Shown here one piece after another: positions 37,591-47,433 of a DNA stretch of 64,000 bases (its first letter is position 1; each line of letters opens with the position of its first letter). The stretch is taken from the NCBI GenBank assembly GCA_019426215.1, contig CM033394.1:11800195-11864194 (forward strand), read 5' to 3'. Made by a program: the position numbers and the translations under genes. The notes beneath the pieces were generated by a model. The model was not told the DNA's origin and made no database searches. It worked only from the letters and a program-made list of their open reading frames with translations. The stretch is from Buddleja alternifolia. Lineage: Eukaryota; Streptophyta; Magnoliopsida; Lamiales; Scrophulariaceae.

Positions 37591-38616
37591 CTATTCAAGT
37601 GCTTCGGATTTACACTTCATCAGATAAACAAGACCATACCTAGAGTGATCATCTGTGAAGGTTATAAAGTACTGTAAACCTCCAAGGGCCGCATCCTTGA
37701 GGGGCCCACAAACTTCAGTGTGCATTAATCCTAAAACTTCATTTTCCCTTTCGAAATGTCCAGTGAACGGTGACCTAGTCATCTTGCCTTTGAGGCACGA
37801 TTCACAAGTCGGATATGGGTCAAACCTAAGTGGACCAATAAGCCCTCGTTTTTCCAACTCGTGAATCTTAAATTCACCGACATGTCCTAGTCTAAGGTGC
37901 CATATGAGATTTTGGTTCATTCCATTCATACTACGTTTTCTAGTCATAGTATTAACCATACATTGATTTCGGACATTCAAACAGTATAAATCATTAATTA
38001 AAGATGCAGAGCAAACACATTTATTTCCAAAATAAATATCGCAAGAATTATGTTTAGAATTTAAGAAATATTCTTTCCTGACTAATACAGGAATAGAAAC
38101 AATATTCTTGAGCCCATTGGGCAAAACAAGGCAATCGTCTAATCTAATTTGATGTCCAGAAATTAATGAAATAGAAGTAATTCCAATGTGAGTTGCAGCC
38201 ACGCTGTGTCTGCTTCCTACATTGATCATCACTTCGTTCTCATCCGACTTTCTACTTGTTTCCAGATCCTGGTTTAAAACACAAATATGAGCACTAGCTC
38301 CGGAATCTAGAATCCAAGAAGTAGAAAATATCATCATAGAACAATTTATTTCAAAAACATAAAGTTCCATACTTGCTTTATTTTCTGCTTTCAGCTTCGG
38401 ACAGTCACGCTTCCAATGGCGTTCTTCTTTGCAGTGGAGGCAGATGTCTGTCTTTTTCGGGCCCCTGCTCTTGAACCTCTTCTTTTGGTTTCCCTTGCCT
38501 TTGGTCTTCCCAGAAGAATTTGTCACTCCTAGTTGCTTCTTGTCTCGTTTCTTCTTCTGATTCTTTGAAGAATCAGTAGAAATGAGCAAAGCAGTCTCTT
38601 TCGTCTTGGGGTCCAT
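37591..38616 (-). pseudogene. Copia(-) Gag end, protease and start of integrase
   Basis: 341 open codons. A CCHC zinc knuckle (CLHCKEERHWKRDC) follows a basic stretch. Protease WILDSGASAHIC has an intact D-S-G. Pre-integrase: IWHLRLGHVGEFKIHELE and CESCLKGKMTRSPF. Integrase core starts HTEVCGP; relatives usually have HTDVCGP or HSDVCGP, so the first catalytic D appears changed to E. The frame is broken at about 37590. Confidence 0.88.
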
Positions 38617-39186
38617 TTGTGAGTTTGTTCAAAAGACCCAGCAGTGAACACTCAATGTCATTCATATTGAAATTCACTATGAATTGCGAAAAAGACTTGG
38701 GTAGTGACTGCAGGATGAGATCAGTCAGAAGCTGGAAGTCCATAGAAAAGTCGAGGGCTTCCAATCTCTCAAACATGGAGATCATCTTCAAAACATGATC
38801 CCCAACTTTTTCTCCTTCCTTCATTCTCGCCCAAACAGATGAGATGAAGTCTCATAATGAGTAGTCCTATTGTGCTCTCCGTAGAGTTCATTTAGATGAA
38901 CCATGATTTCAGCAGTTGTTCCCATCTTTTCATGGGATCGTTGTAGTTCATTGGTCATCGATCCCAGCATGTACTCCTTGACACGAGTGTCGGCTTTAAT
39001 CCAATCTTCACGGGCAAGCCGATCTTCAAAAGATCCAGGGTCTGGGACTTCAGGCATCTCTTCGTCGAGCACATGTCCCAAAGATTCAAGGCTGAGGACA
39101 ATCCTCAGATTTTGTATCCAATCAACAAAATTTGGTCCAGTGAGGACATTTTTCTCAAGTAGTATTGGTTTCAAAGGGTTAGTCAT
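38573..39186 (-). pseudogene. Copia(-) Gag N-terminal part
   Basis: Starts MTNPLKPILLEKNVLTGPNF at 39186, the usual opening of this Copia Gag type; an ATG 33 bases upstream is less likely. The frame stops near 38821, continues in another frame at 38573-38824 (FERLEALDFSMDFQLLTDLI, LPKSFSQFIVNFNMN), and shifts again into the piece with the zinc knuckle. At least two frameshifts therefore interrupt it. Confidence 0.88.
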
Positions 39187-39772
39187 TGTGATGGAAATAA
39201 ACTGCAGAAAATTAACCAAAATTTTCGATTAGTTGTGTTATTATGTACTTTCAAGTAAAATCAAGGATTTCAATATTTACTTGACTCCCACTATTTTGCT
39301 TGAAATATTGCACTCCCACTACAATAATTGGAAACATCCTTAGATTGGTTTCATAGTGAGTGATTGATTTCGCCAACGATCTAAACAAATTGCAACCTTG
39401 AACGATATATGGCTCGTTAGATCATTGAGGTGATGTTAAACATCAATCAGTCCAACCGATGATTCAATCTCCTTTAGCTCATGGATCACTGAACCGCAAA
39501 CTTTTTCGATATATAGGTGGTGATCCATCTAATTCATTTATTCCAACAACTCCTTTTAGTCCAACAATTTAATCTCGCCTTGCAACCTTGAACGATAAAT
39601 GGGGCGAAATTTGTTTCGACATGAAGGCATCAAATGCACTAGAGAAGATAGAGTACCATGTCTTGATGCATGACCCCCTTATTCCGGGAAGATGCCATGC
39701 ACTATAAATGAACCCATCTTCTAAAGTTTGATGGAGAGCTAGGACAACCAATGCCCCTTTACTTACTCAACA

Positions 39773-40020
39773 TTTTTTTTTTTAAGAAAATCCCAGGGTA
39801 AATCTCCGCCAGTCACCCAGCAGAGCAAACCTGTCCATACCTAATAGCCCGCAAACCACGTATGAAGTTTAGCAGCCATAGGTTACCCATTGGAGATGGG
39901 CTTGGTAAGCGCAGGGCCCCCCAAGGCAGAACGGAGGAGTAAACTCCCCAAACCCAGCATCACCTAGGTTTCGAACCCGGGTGGGTTCTCACGGCCGAAA
40001 GCCTTGTGCCCGCTAATTTG
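39773..40020 (-). mobile_element. tRNA-derived SINE
   Basis: Read on the - strand it starts near CAAATTAGCGGGCACAAGG, which fits an RNA polymerase III box A (40002-40015), followed about 25 bases later by a perfect box B, GGTTCGAAACC (39967-39977). It ends in a run of A (11 T on the + strand, 39773-39783). A length near 250 bp fits plant SINEs. A short AATGTT occurs on both sides and may be the target-site duplication, but this is uncertain. It lies in the leader of the Copia(-) element. Confidence 0.65.
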
Positions 40021-40459
40021 GGAGAATTATAACATTCGATAATGTTATTAAGTTGGTCTCACTTTGCACATTAATTTCTTTATCGCACAATAAATGGAAA
40101 TGCATAAGAATAAGCCTAGCAATTCTAACAACACACACATGTATGGACTATCTAGATCAACTCGAGCCAATGATTGATCGAGGAGGGGTTCTATCTATTA
40201 CAAGGGTCGGGCCCTATACAAAGATCTAATCTTCTTGATTCTCCAAGACTTCATGTGCCACCTAACCACCATTTGGGTCTATCTCTAAAACAATTACATA
40301 GAAATAACCTATACAAAATTCTATGAATTGAAGATACAAACTGGGGGGCTCAAATCTGGCTCAATACAACCTAGGTAAGACAGCATAAATAAAGCCCTAA
40401 GTCCATACATGGTGTCACCATCACATATATAAGGAGCATATAAACAATTTAAAAAAAAC

Positions 40460-40960
40460 ATATGTCAATTTATCCTTTAAATCTAATTTAATGTGTGATT
40501 AAATTTAATTTAGTCTAAGATTAAATCTAACTTAATCTATGATTGAATCCAATTCAATCACTTCATTAAATCCAATTTATTCTTCAATTAAATCCAATTT
40601 AATATCATCAAAATAAATTCAATTTATTTTGAATACTTTAATCTAATTAAAGATTGACTATTATCAAATAAAGTCTAATGGATAATTTAATCTAAACAAA
40701 TAGCAATATCATGTAAAATGAAAGCGATATTTAAATCTAATTTAACAAATCCAATTTAATATATATCAACTTTGAAAAAGAGTTTAAATCCAATTTAAAT
40801 AAATTAACTAAATCTAATTTAGAATAAAATTAAATCTAATTTAAATTTCCCAAATCCAATTTAAATTTTTTGAATAAATTATAAATCCAATCAAATTTTA
40901 TTCACTAAATCCAATTTAGAAGTTGAAACAAAATTTTATTAGGGTTGTTTACTTGATAAA
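40460..40960. repeat. AT-rich array of AAATCYAATTTA-like units
   Basis: About 500 bases are built mostly of variants of AAATCCAATTTA and AAATCTAATTTA at irregular 12-30 base spacing. There are two dozen or more recognisable copies. Confidence 0.75.
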
Positions 40961-41100
40961 TATTTAGGTAAAGTTTTCAATTTGGATTGATCCCACATAA
41001 TTAATTAATTGATAATTGGTCAGTCCAATTAAATTATTTGGGCCAAGCCCTATAATTAATTATATTAGGCCCAATTCAAAATACCCAATTAATTAAACAA

Positions 41101-41400
41101 TAGCCGCTTAGCTCAGTAATATTAGTTAATTGCGCTGGGCCACGCCCAGCAAAAGAAACAATCAACCTGCGCCCAGCGCTATTTATCTAGTGCTGAGCTC
41201 GGCCCAGCGCTATTTCCTTATGCGCCCAGCCCAACTTTGTGCGCTGGGCTTGCGCACCAATCTGCGTTGGGCCCGACCCAGCGCTTATTTATGCACTGGG
41301 CCGAGCCAAGTGCTTGTGCACACAGGTGTTGGGCTTTAGCCCAACATAACCCTAATGTGTTAGGCTAAAGCCCAACACCCCTAGCGCTGCTACTACCCTC
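41101..41400. repeat. GC-rich array of GCCCAGCGC / GCGCTGGGC units
   Basis: About ten variants of GCCCAGCGC or its complement GCGCTGGGC lie in 300 bases, some facing each other so that they could pair into hairpins. Between them lie TATTTAT-like pieces. The open frame at 41130-41339 on the + strand is a by-product. Confidence 0.75.
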
Positions 41401-41626
41401 GTGGCGCTGCTGCTATAGTTTCAATTTTTATTAAAATCACGAATCCATTTCAATTTTTCATTTTACCCAGTAAATCCAATTCAACTCATGAAAAATTAAT
41501 TTTACAGATAAGCATGCATAATATAAATTACCCGAATTTACATACAATACGTAAATACATGTTTATGATATTATAACAATTAAAACAGATAAACATATAA
41601 CGAATATCATGATATTCCCAAATTTT

Positions 41627-41639
41627 GGCTGTAATGCCA
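41627..41639 (-). other. Primer-binding site of Copia(-), diverged
   Basis: On the - strand TGGCATTACAGCC starts two bases inside the 5' LTR. It matches the tRNA-iMet type site TGGTATCAGAGCC at 10 of 13 positions. Confidence 0.65.
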
Positions 41640-41640
41640 C

Positions 41641-43356
41641 TGTTGTGATTCTATCTAGCGGAATAAAATTTTAATACGAATCACACCCAAGAATTCGATT
41701 CGGGGATATTCATGATATTAGCATATAGATCAATTGACGAGAATTGACAAGAGCATTCGAATTACCTTTTTCGTCTATTGAATCTTAAATTATCAGCAGC
41801 AGCCCCGGACTCCTGCCTCTAGATAATCACGCGGAAGAAAAATTCTCCAATAAAAGCTCGATCTCCTCCTCGCCAACTATTGCAGGCGGCTAGAGTGGAT
41901 GGAGAGGGAGGGATTTTCATTTCCTAATGTTCTAGGTTTATTTTGGCTCCGTGTCAGATTCTAAAACAATGACTTGTGTGTGTGGAGTTTTGCTACTAAC
42001 TGATTACTTATACCAAGTAAAAAGACTCCCCCAGGGTTACACAGTAGGGGCGGTCGAATTGGCCTTTTGAGATGGGCTTCGGGCTTTGCTTTTACTTAGC
42101 CCATGTGTAATTAATTAAAGCCAAGTCGAATCCAATTGGTAATTAATTAATTACATTAATCCAATTAATATCAATCCAATTAATATAATTAAACTTATAA
42201 ATTAATTTCCAATTAATTTAACTTATGAATTAATATGATTTAATTAATTTATTTAATCAAATTAAATATTTTTAATTAAATCATGCCACCTATTTTGTCA
42301 AACAATTCACATCAAATGTGATTTTACCAAAATACCCTTAGGTTAAGGAAATATTCCTTTTCTTCACATAGTGCGACTCTCTAGGCTTGATTCAATTGGC
42401 AATGGGAGGATTCCAAAGGATAAGGTTGTCACCTAGGCAACACTTTGGAACCAAATCGTAACCCAATTGAAAACGAGATGATCATGTCATCACGAACCTT
42501 CACTATGAACACCATGTGTATATAAACTCTTCACCGACGTGACCCGATCAAGTAAGAGCCATGGTTTAGTCAAACTCATAGAACTTGATACTGTACTAAG
42601 AATCATAATAATGTGAACTTACCAAACTACCCTCAGTGACAATCAGGGGATATTTTATATTCTTTGGCCAAAGACTTATAATTTCAATTACTCACGATCG
42701 TACAAGTCACATACTCATTTAGTGTCGAGACGGTGAATCCCGTTTTGTCAAGTTATCTTATAACATCAGAGGCACTATTGGATCGTATTTCGAGGTCGAC
42801 CCCACCTATCATGTGATATGGGTCTAACTACTCTGATAACATATCCAATACTACAAGCATGTTATAAATGACTCCTCCGGTCTAAAGTTCACACATACTA
42901 TTGCAATCTTAATCCCAATCATTGACTTTCAATGAGTAAATATCCATGTGATCGGATTAATGCGAGTCGAGTTCAAATATGTTAATTCCCTTAATCATAA
43001 TCATGACACCAGCTCCCACTACCTAATCAGTGTACGACTGGCACTTCTTTGTCAAAGAAGGTGTCATATGAGTTGAATATTAATGCCCAATTAATACTCG
43101 TTAACTCACGAACTCCCAGTTTTAGAGATTAAGTACTGGACTGTTCCAGTGCCTCCTCTTGTCCATAAGAGGTAGAAAGTCTATCTTGAAATCTCTTGGA
43201 CTAATTTGTTCAATACATTTAAATGCCATTAGATTTATATGAACAACATCAAAACCTTTATTCTATAATTAGAAACATGAAATGTTTTGTACAAATAACT
43301 TATCTAAGCCCTACACTATCTATTTCCTCATAGGCATTGAGGGCATACACCTAACA
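41641..43356 (-). repeat. Right (5') LTR of Copia(-)
   Basis: An uninterrupted 1716-bp LTR, TGTTGTGATTC...CACCTAACA on the + strand. It preserves the empty sites of both insertions found in the left LTR (single TCTAA near 41962, no SIRE at 43097). Confidence 0.95.
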
Positions 43357-43720
43357 AAAGCCCCCTTCACATATCATGTAAATTTGGGGAGGCCGAGCTT
43401 AATCTTGTTCCAAGCCGGCATATCTACCTAACACATGACAGTGAAATTTCCAACCCCCTTAGGAATGGAGGAGGTTGTTGGTGACGTGAAGATAGTAAGA
43501 GAATGCTATGCTAACATATTGAAGAAGCTTAAAAGGAAACATGACATGGATCATAGCGACATGGGGGAACAAGTAGTGAAAAATTTAATCTCGCTAGAGA
43601 AAACTTGCTTGGGGGGCAAGATCAACTCAGCCCATACTTGGTCAAAATCTCAGCAGTCAGATGCCACGACATGCCAAAGTGACGGGCATGCCGACAGTGG
43701 ATAACACTAAAAAGATGACC
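43357..43720 (+). pseudogene. Tat-like remnant resuming after the Copia(-) element
   Basis: The sequence reads VNLGRPSLILFQAGIST, a stop, then HMTVKFPTPLGMEEVVGDVK and REC. This is the conserved end of the Tat protease region (LGRP-LN...ST-H-K-KFPT...G-V-GDQ--AREC). It continues the reading broken at 17529. After about 43700 no RT, RNase H or integrase follows, so most of pol is gone. Confidence 0.82.
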
Positions 43721-44071
43721 CCTATGGGAAACATCCCCCAAGTTTGACAAGATGTCAAGTCTTATGAGGCCTTATGAGGTAACAAGTAACAAAAACTATT
43801 TTTTTCCTACATTACTATTGAAAAATTTCGATCTGGCCACAAGTCAAGAGTTGAGTGGAGATGCCCACCAGCGCCGACTACCTTTACTTAAGTTCTGAGG
43901 TACCTAAGTGCATCCCTGGGTATTTTCATTAAGTGTTGGATGTTTTAAGTTTTCGTCATATGATTGCTAATTGCCTTCGGGCACATCAATTTTTAGGCAG
44001 CTATATATGCTAGGCTTGTTTAATTAACAAGCATTTCACGTCATACGAGAGAGTATGACATTAATGATGGG
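43721..44071. other. Gene-free stretch before the Athila insertion
   Basis: I see no gene. It ends at the Athila target site ATGGG (44067-44071). It may be non-coding remains of the Tat element. Confidence 0.5.
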
Positions 44072-45772
44072 TGACACGCTAAAAGCTAACGTGCTATGAT
44101 AGCAAGTGCACTAGACGTATGTAGTAATAAGTGGACAAAAAGTCCGGGTTGTCGAACCACGGAAACTTGAATTTTAGTTTATGATTAATGAAAATGGACA
44201 AAAGTAGATTGCAATAAAACGAGTAAGCAAGTGACGAACCAAAAAAAAATGAACTATAGATTAAATCTCACGTATGATAAAATGACTAAGGCACATGCTA
44301 CAACCGAATCTACTCGTCAATATAGATGAGCTACTCTTCGAATTATTAGACTCCTATTGCTTTGGTGGAAATTCCTTAGATAATTATTACCCGATGTCTC
44401 GGCACATAATAATCCTACGATTAATTGATGGTTCTCTAAATATGTCTATCCGAGAACCTAATCAATAACCACGCATTAACGTTCTAGAGTTTCCCTGGAT
44501 AAATCCGGCTAACCGCACCCGGAAATCTTTACCTATGTCTAGGGGCAATTCCACATTAGTTTCGGATGATGAGTTGATTCCATTGAACCCTAATCTATCT
44601 TCTCTCGAATGACTAGACTAGGCAAGATAGCAAGCATATGGTGATCAAGCACATGATTGTAATAAAAGCTCAAAATCAACACACAAAGCAATATGAGAAT
44701 TAATACGAAAATTCACTTCACATATATTGATTCATAAATTGGCTTTCACATGGCCTTAGTTCTACAATATTAGCCTCTCATCAAGGCCTTAAGAAAATCT
44801 AATACAAACATATACATACTCATGGAAATAAACATGTAAATGCAAGTAATTAAAACTCCCTCAATTGATTGATGATGGATCCTTGCTTTTGAACTTCAAT
44901 CCTTAACTCCTCTCTCTTTGTTCCCCTCCAAAAGTGATGAAGAATGGTGATGAATGATGATAGGTGAAGAGTAGTGGCCAGCTCCTCCTCCTCCTCCCTC
45001 TTATGATCGGTCCCCAAGTGAAGAAAATGCCTTAAGAAGACCAGAAATTCTGGGCTCCCTAGTGTGTGTCTCCCCTAGTGTGTCCTCCACTACTCTAAAG
45101 TGAGTAGTATAAAATTCCATAAAGTAGATCTACTAAGAAACATACTTATGACATCCCCTCCATACATGTGATGACCTCTTGGCTTTAAATGTTCCATTCC
45201 CCCATCAAATGATGATCTTTTGGCTGAAAGGAATCAAAACTCGGGTGTGGTCACGCCTAGGCGTGGGCATTACGGCGCTTGGGCGCCGCTGACAGAATGC
45301 TGAAATTAAATGCAATGTGTCCTGCGCAGCAATCGTATTTCATTCATAACGTTCTCCACGAAACTCCAATTTGGATGATTCAAGTCCTCATTTGAAGCTA
45401 ACACATAGTTCTACAACATTGTAGAAGGGAACTTCAACCAATTCGGTCTCTAAACATACGGAAATAGCGCTCGAACGTGGAAAGTGGTGCAGATACGGCG
45501 CCCGGGCGCATTAAGCAGAATGTTGACGTTATTTGCATCTTGTCCGGCGCCTGGGCGTGGGTGGAAAGGCGCTTGGGCATAGGGGTGCGTAGCAATTTGG
45601 CCTAAACTTGTTTTATACGTCGTTTTTCATCCCATTCTTTGATTGTATCCATTTAAGACCTGAAATCACTTAATGCACGAATTAAACGCAGATGTGGCAA
45701 GAATCAAGCGATAAATGAACCTAAAACATAAACGCAAAGGGGCTTAAAAACACGTATAAATGCCTCTGATCA
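44072..45772 (-). repeat. Left (3') LTR of Athila-like element
   Basis: TGACACGCTAAAAG...CCTCTGATCA, 1701 bp. It contains several GGCGCYTGGGCG-type words near 45260-45290 and 45490-45590 and a CTCCTCCTCCTCC run near 44982. Confidence 0.96.
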
Positions 45773-47433
45773 ACACCCCCAAACTTATCAATTGCTCGTC
45801 CTCGAGCAATAAGAGTTCTAAGATAAGAAAACATCATCAATTAAAGAGAGAAACAAAAAGAAAACTATCTAACTCACTTTCGTGGAGTAAACGGTTGCAT
45901 TTAGCGAATGCAACAAGCCTTTGAACCCTTGAGTTACCTCAAAGGACGAGTTATAGTCTCGTGAGGGTTTGCAGACGATATACCAACAAAATCGAAAGAT
46001 TTTTAACCCCGATCACTCAACGTAAATTACAATGATTAATAGCACACAATGGTATGAATTCACCTGTTTAAGCTCAAGTTACATATATATACACGTCACC
46101 CACTTGCTCATGTTACGCCTTAACATCGAAAAGATCATCCTAAGGGTGTAGTGTAATAAATCTCAAGTATTATAGTCGAGTGGCATTCTTACCACTTTTC
46201 AAGCATTAACACCATATTTATCAACTTTTGATTATTCACATGGTACGAGAATTGAATACAACTTCATAGCCACTTAAAAATTCATCACTTCATTCCACTT
46301 TCGGCTTTAACTTATGCACTTTCAACTCGAAACATTAGAGGCTAGACCATGTGCAATGTTCGATCCTCTTAGGCTTTCTATGACACCCGTGTAACGAGCT
46401 TTAGGCCAATAACTCCTAAACCAGACGGCTTTAAGGTATCAAGTGTGGAGACACTCCTAAGGGCTTAATCGCTCGAGTGTCAAAGGCCACAAAATCAAAC
46501 TAGGTCCCTATTTACTTAACACTTGTATTGGCTTGAGCTCTAGCTCAAATTAGCTTAATAGTACAGTATTCTAGGCATGGTGCTCTTTGCCCCCAGTATC
46601 TATTAAGCCTGACTTTTTCAGTCATACCAATGTTCAACCTCTTTTTATTATTATTAAGCACACGAAGTTAACGTTCTCAACTCATAACACATGTGAAAAT
46701 TCTAAGTTGATATTTCCGGGATCAAGCCTTTAAGTGTTTCAAAATGGTTGCCCACTCAACTCCTCTACCCTCGATTTATGTGCATATGTGAATCATCTTA
46801 AGGTCAATCTAGTCTAGTTAGGGTCTCACAAACAAGGAATTGCGTGTATAGCCATTAAAAACCAAATTGAAAACCAAATTGATAGAGAATGCATACCATG
46901 TATTCACGTTAACCATGCTCAATTCATCAAGTGACGGGTTGAAATTCTATCCTTAAAAAAAAATAAAAATTGCACACATTTCACATGTAGAGGTACAACA
47001 CCTCCCCCCAAACTTGGACCGAAATATGTAAAACATGAATAAACATGACTATAATGGATCTAGTGTACCCCCCCACACTTATCATGAACATTGTCCCCAA
47101 TGCTCGAAAAAGAGAAGGGCAAAGTACACGTCACCATAGGGAAGCTGAAAAGCAAACCCGAGTCCACTTAAGGCAATCAAGTCCAAGGATGGCAATCACT
47201 GTGTCGATCACTACATAGGTAAAAAAAAATGCTAGCCATACAAAGCATCAAACATTGGATAGAATAGAATAAAACAAAACGAGACAAACAAAAACGAGAA
47301 ACATGCATGGAAAGAAAACATCAAGCATCCAAACATAAAACATAAAATATCCAACAACCCAACAAAAGATAACCAAAAAAAAAAAAAAACAAAAAAAAAA
47401 ATGAAACATGCATGGAAATAAAACAAGATAAGC
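45773..47433 (-). other. 3' untranslated region of Athila-like element
   Basis: No gene. It contains three purine tracts on the - strand of the form AAGTKTGGGGG: 45773-45786 (next to the LTR), about 46999-47016 and about 47067-47083. A perfect 8-bp-stem hairpin lies at 45791-45810, and a poly-T-like run (- strand) at about 47375-47400. Confidence 0.75.
45791..45810. other. Perfect hairpin beside the polypurine tract
   Basis: ATTGCTCG, loop TCCT, CGAGCAAT. It lies 18 bases inside the 3' LTR, next to the polypurine tract. A similar TTGCTCGAGGACGAGCAA motif is familiar to me from other plant Gypsy elements. Confidence 0.8.

Larger units (their letters stand above)
39220..41640 (-). other. Long 5' leader of Copia(-), no genes
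   Basis: These 2.4 kb lie between the right (5') LTR and gag. They hold a SINE insertion (39773-40020), an AT-rich array (about 40460-40960), a GC-rich array (about 41101-41400) and the primer site. I see no coding region. The CCTTGAACGATA(T/A)ATGG motif occurs at about 39397 and 39584. Confidence 0.8.
17530..43356 (-). mobile_element. Ty1/Copia element on the - strand, with nested insertions
   Basis: Two LTRs in the same orientation (left 17530-35257 in three pieces, right 41641-43356) flank a gag-pol region read on the - strand. Outer flanks AAAGT and AAAGC look like a 5-bp target-site duplication with one change. Without the inserted solo LTR and SIRE element it is about 9.8 kb. The LTRs differ at about 20 of 310 positions in the part I compared (17541-17850 against 41651-41965), so it is much older than the SIRE element in it. 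The element lies in the protease region of the Tat remnant: Tat coding resumes right after 43356. Confidence 0.92.

Noticed and set aside
39967..39977. tRNA gene suggested by a perfect box B
   Set aside because: No cloverleaf can be drawn around it, and the 3' part is long and A-tailed; a SINE fits better.
41130..41339. Small + strand open frame
   Set aside because: It is a reading of the GCCCAGCGC array in the Copia(-) leader, opposite to the element's sense.
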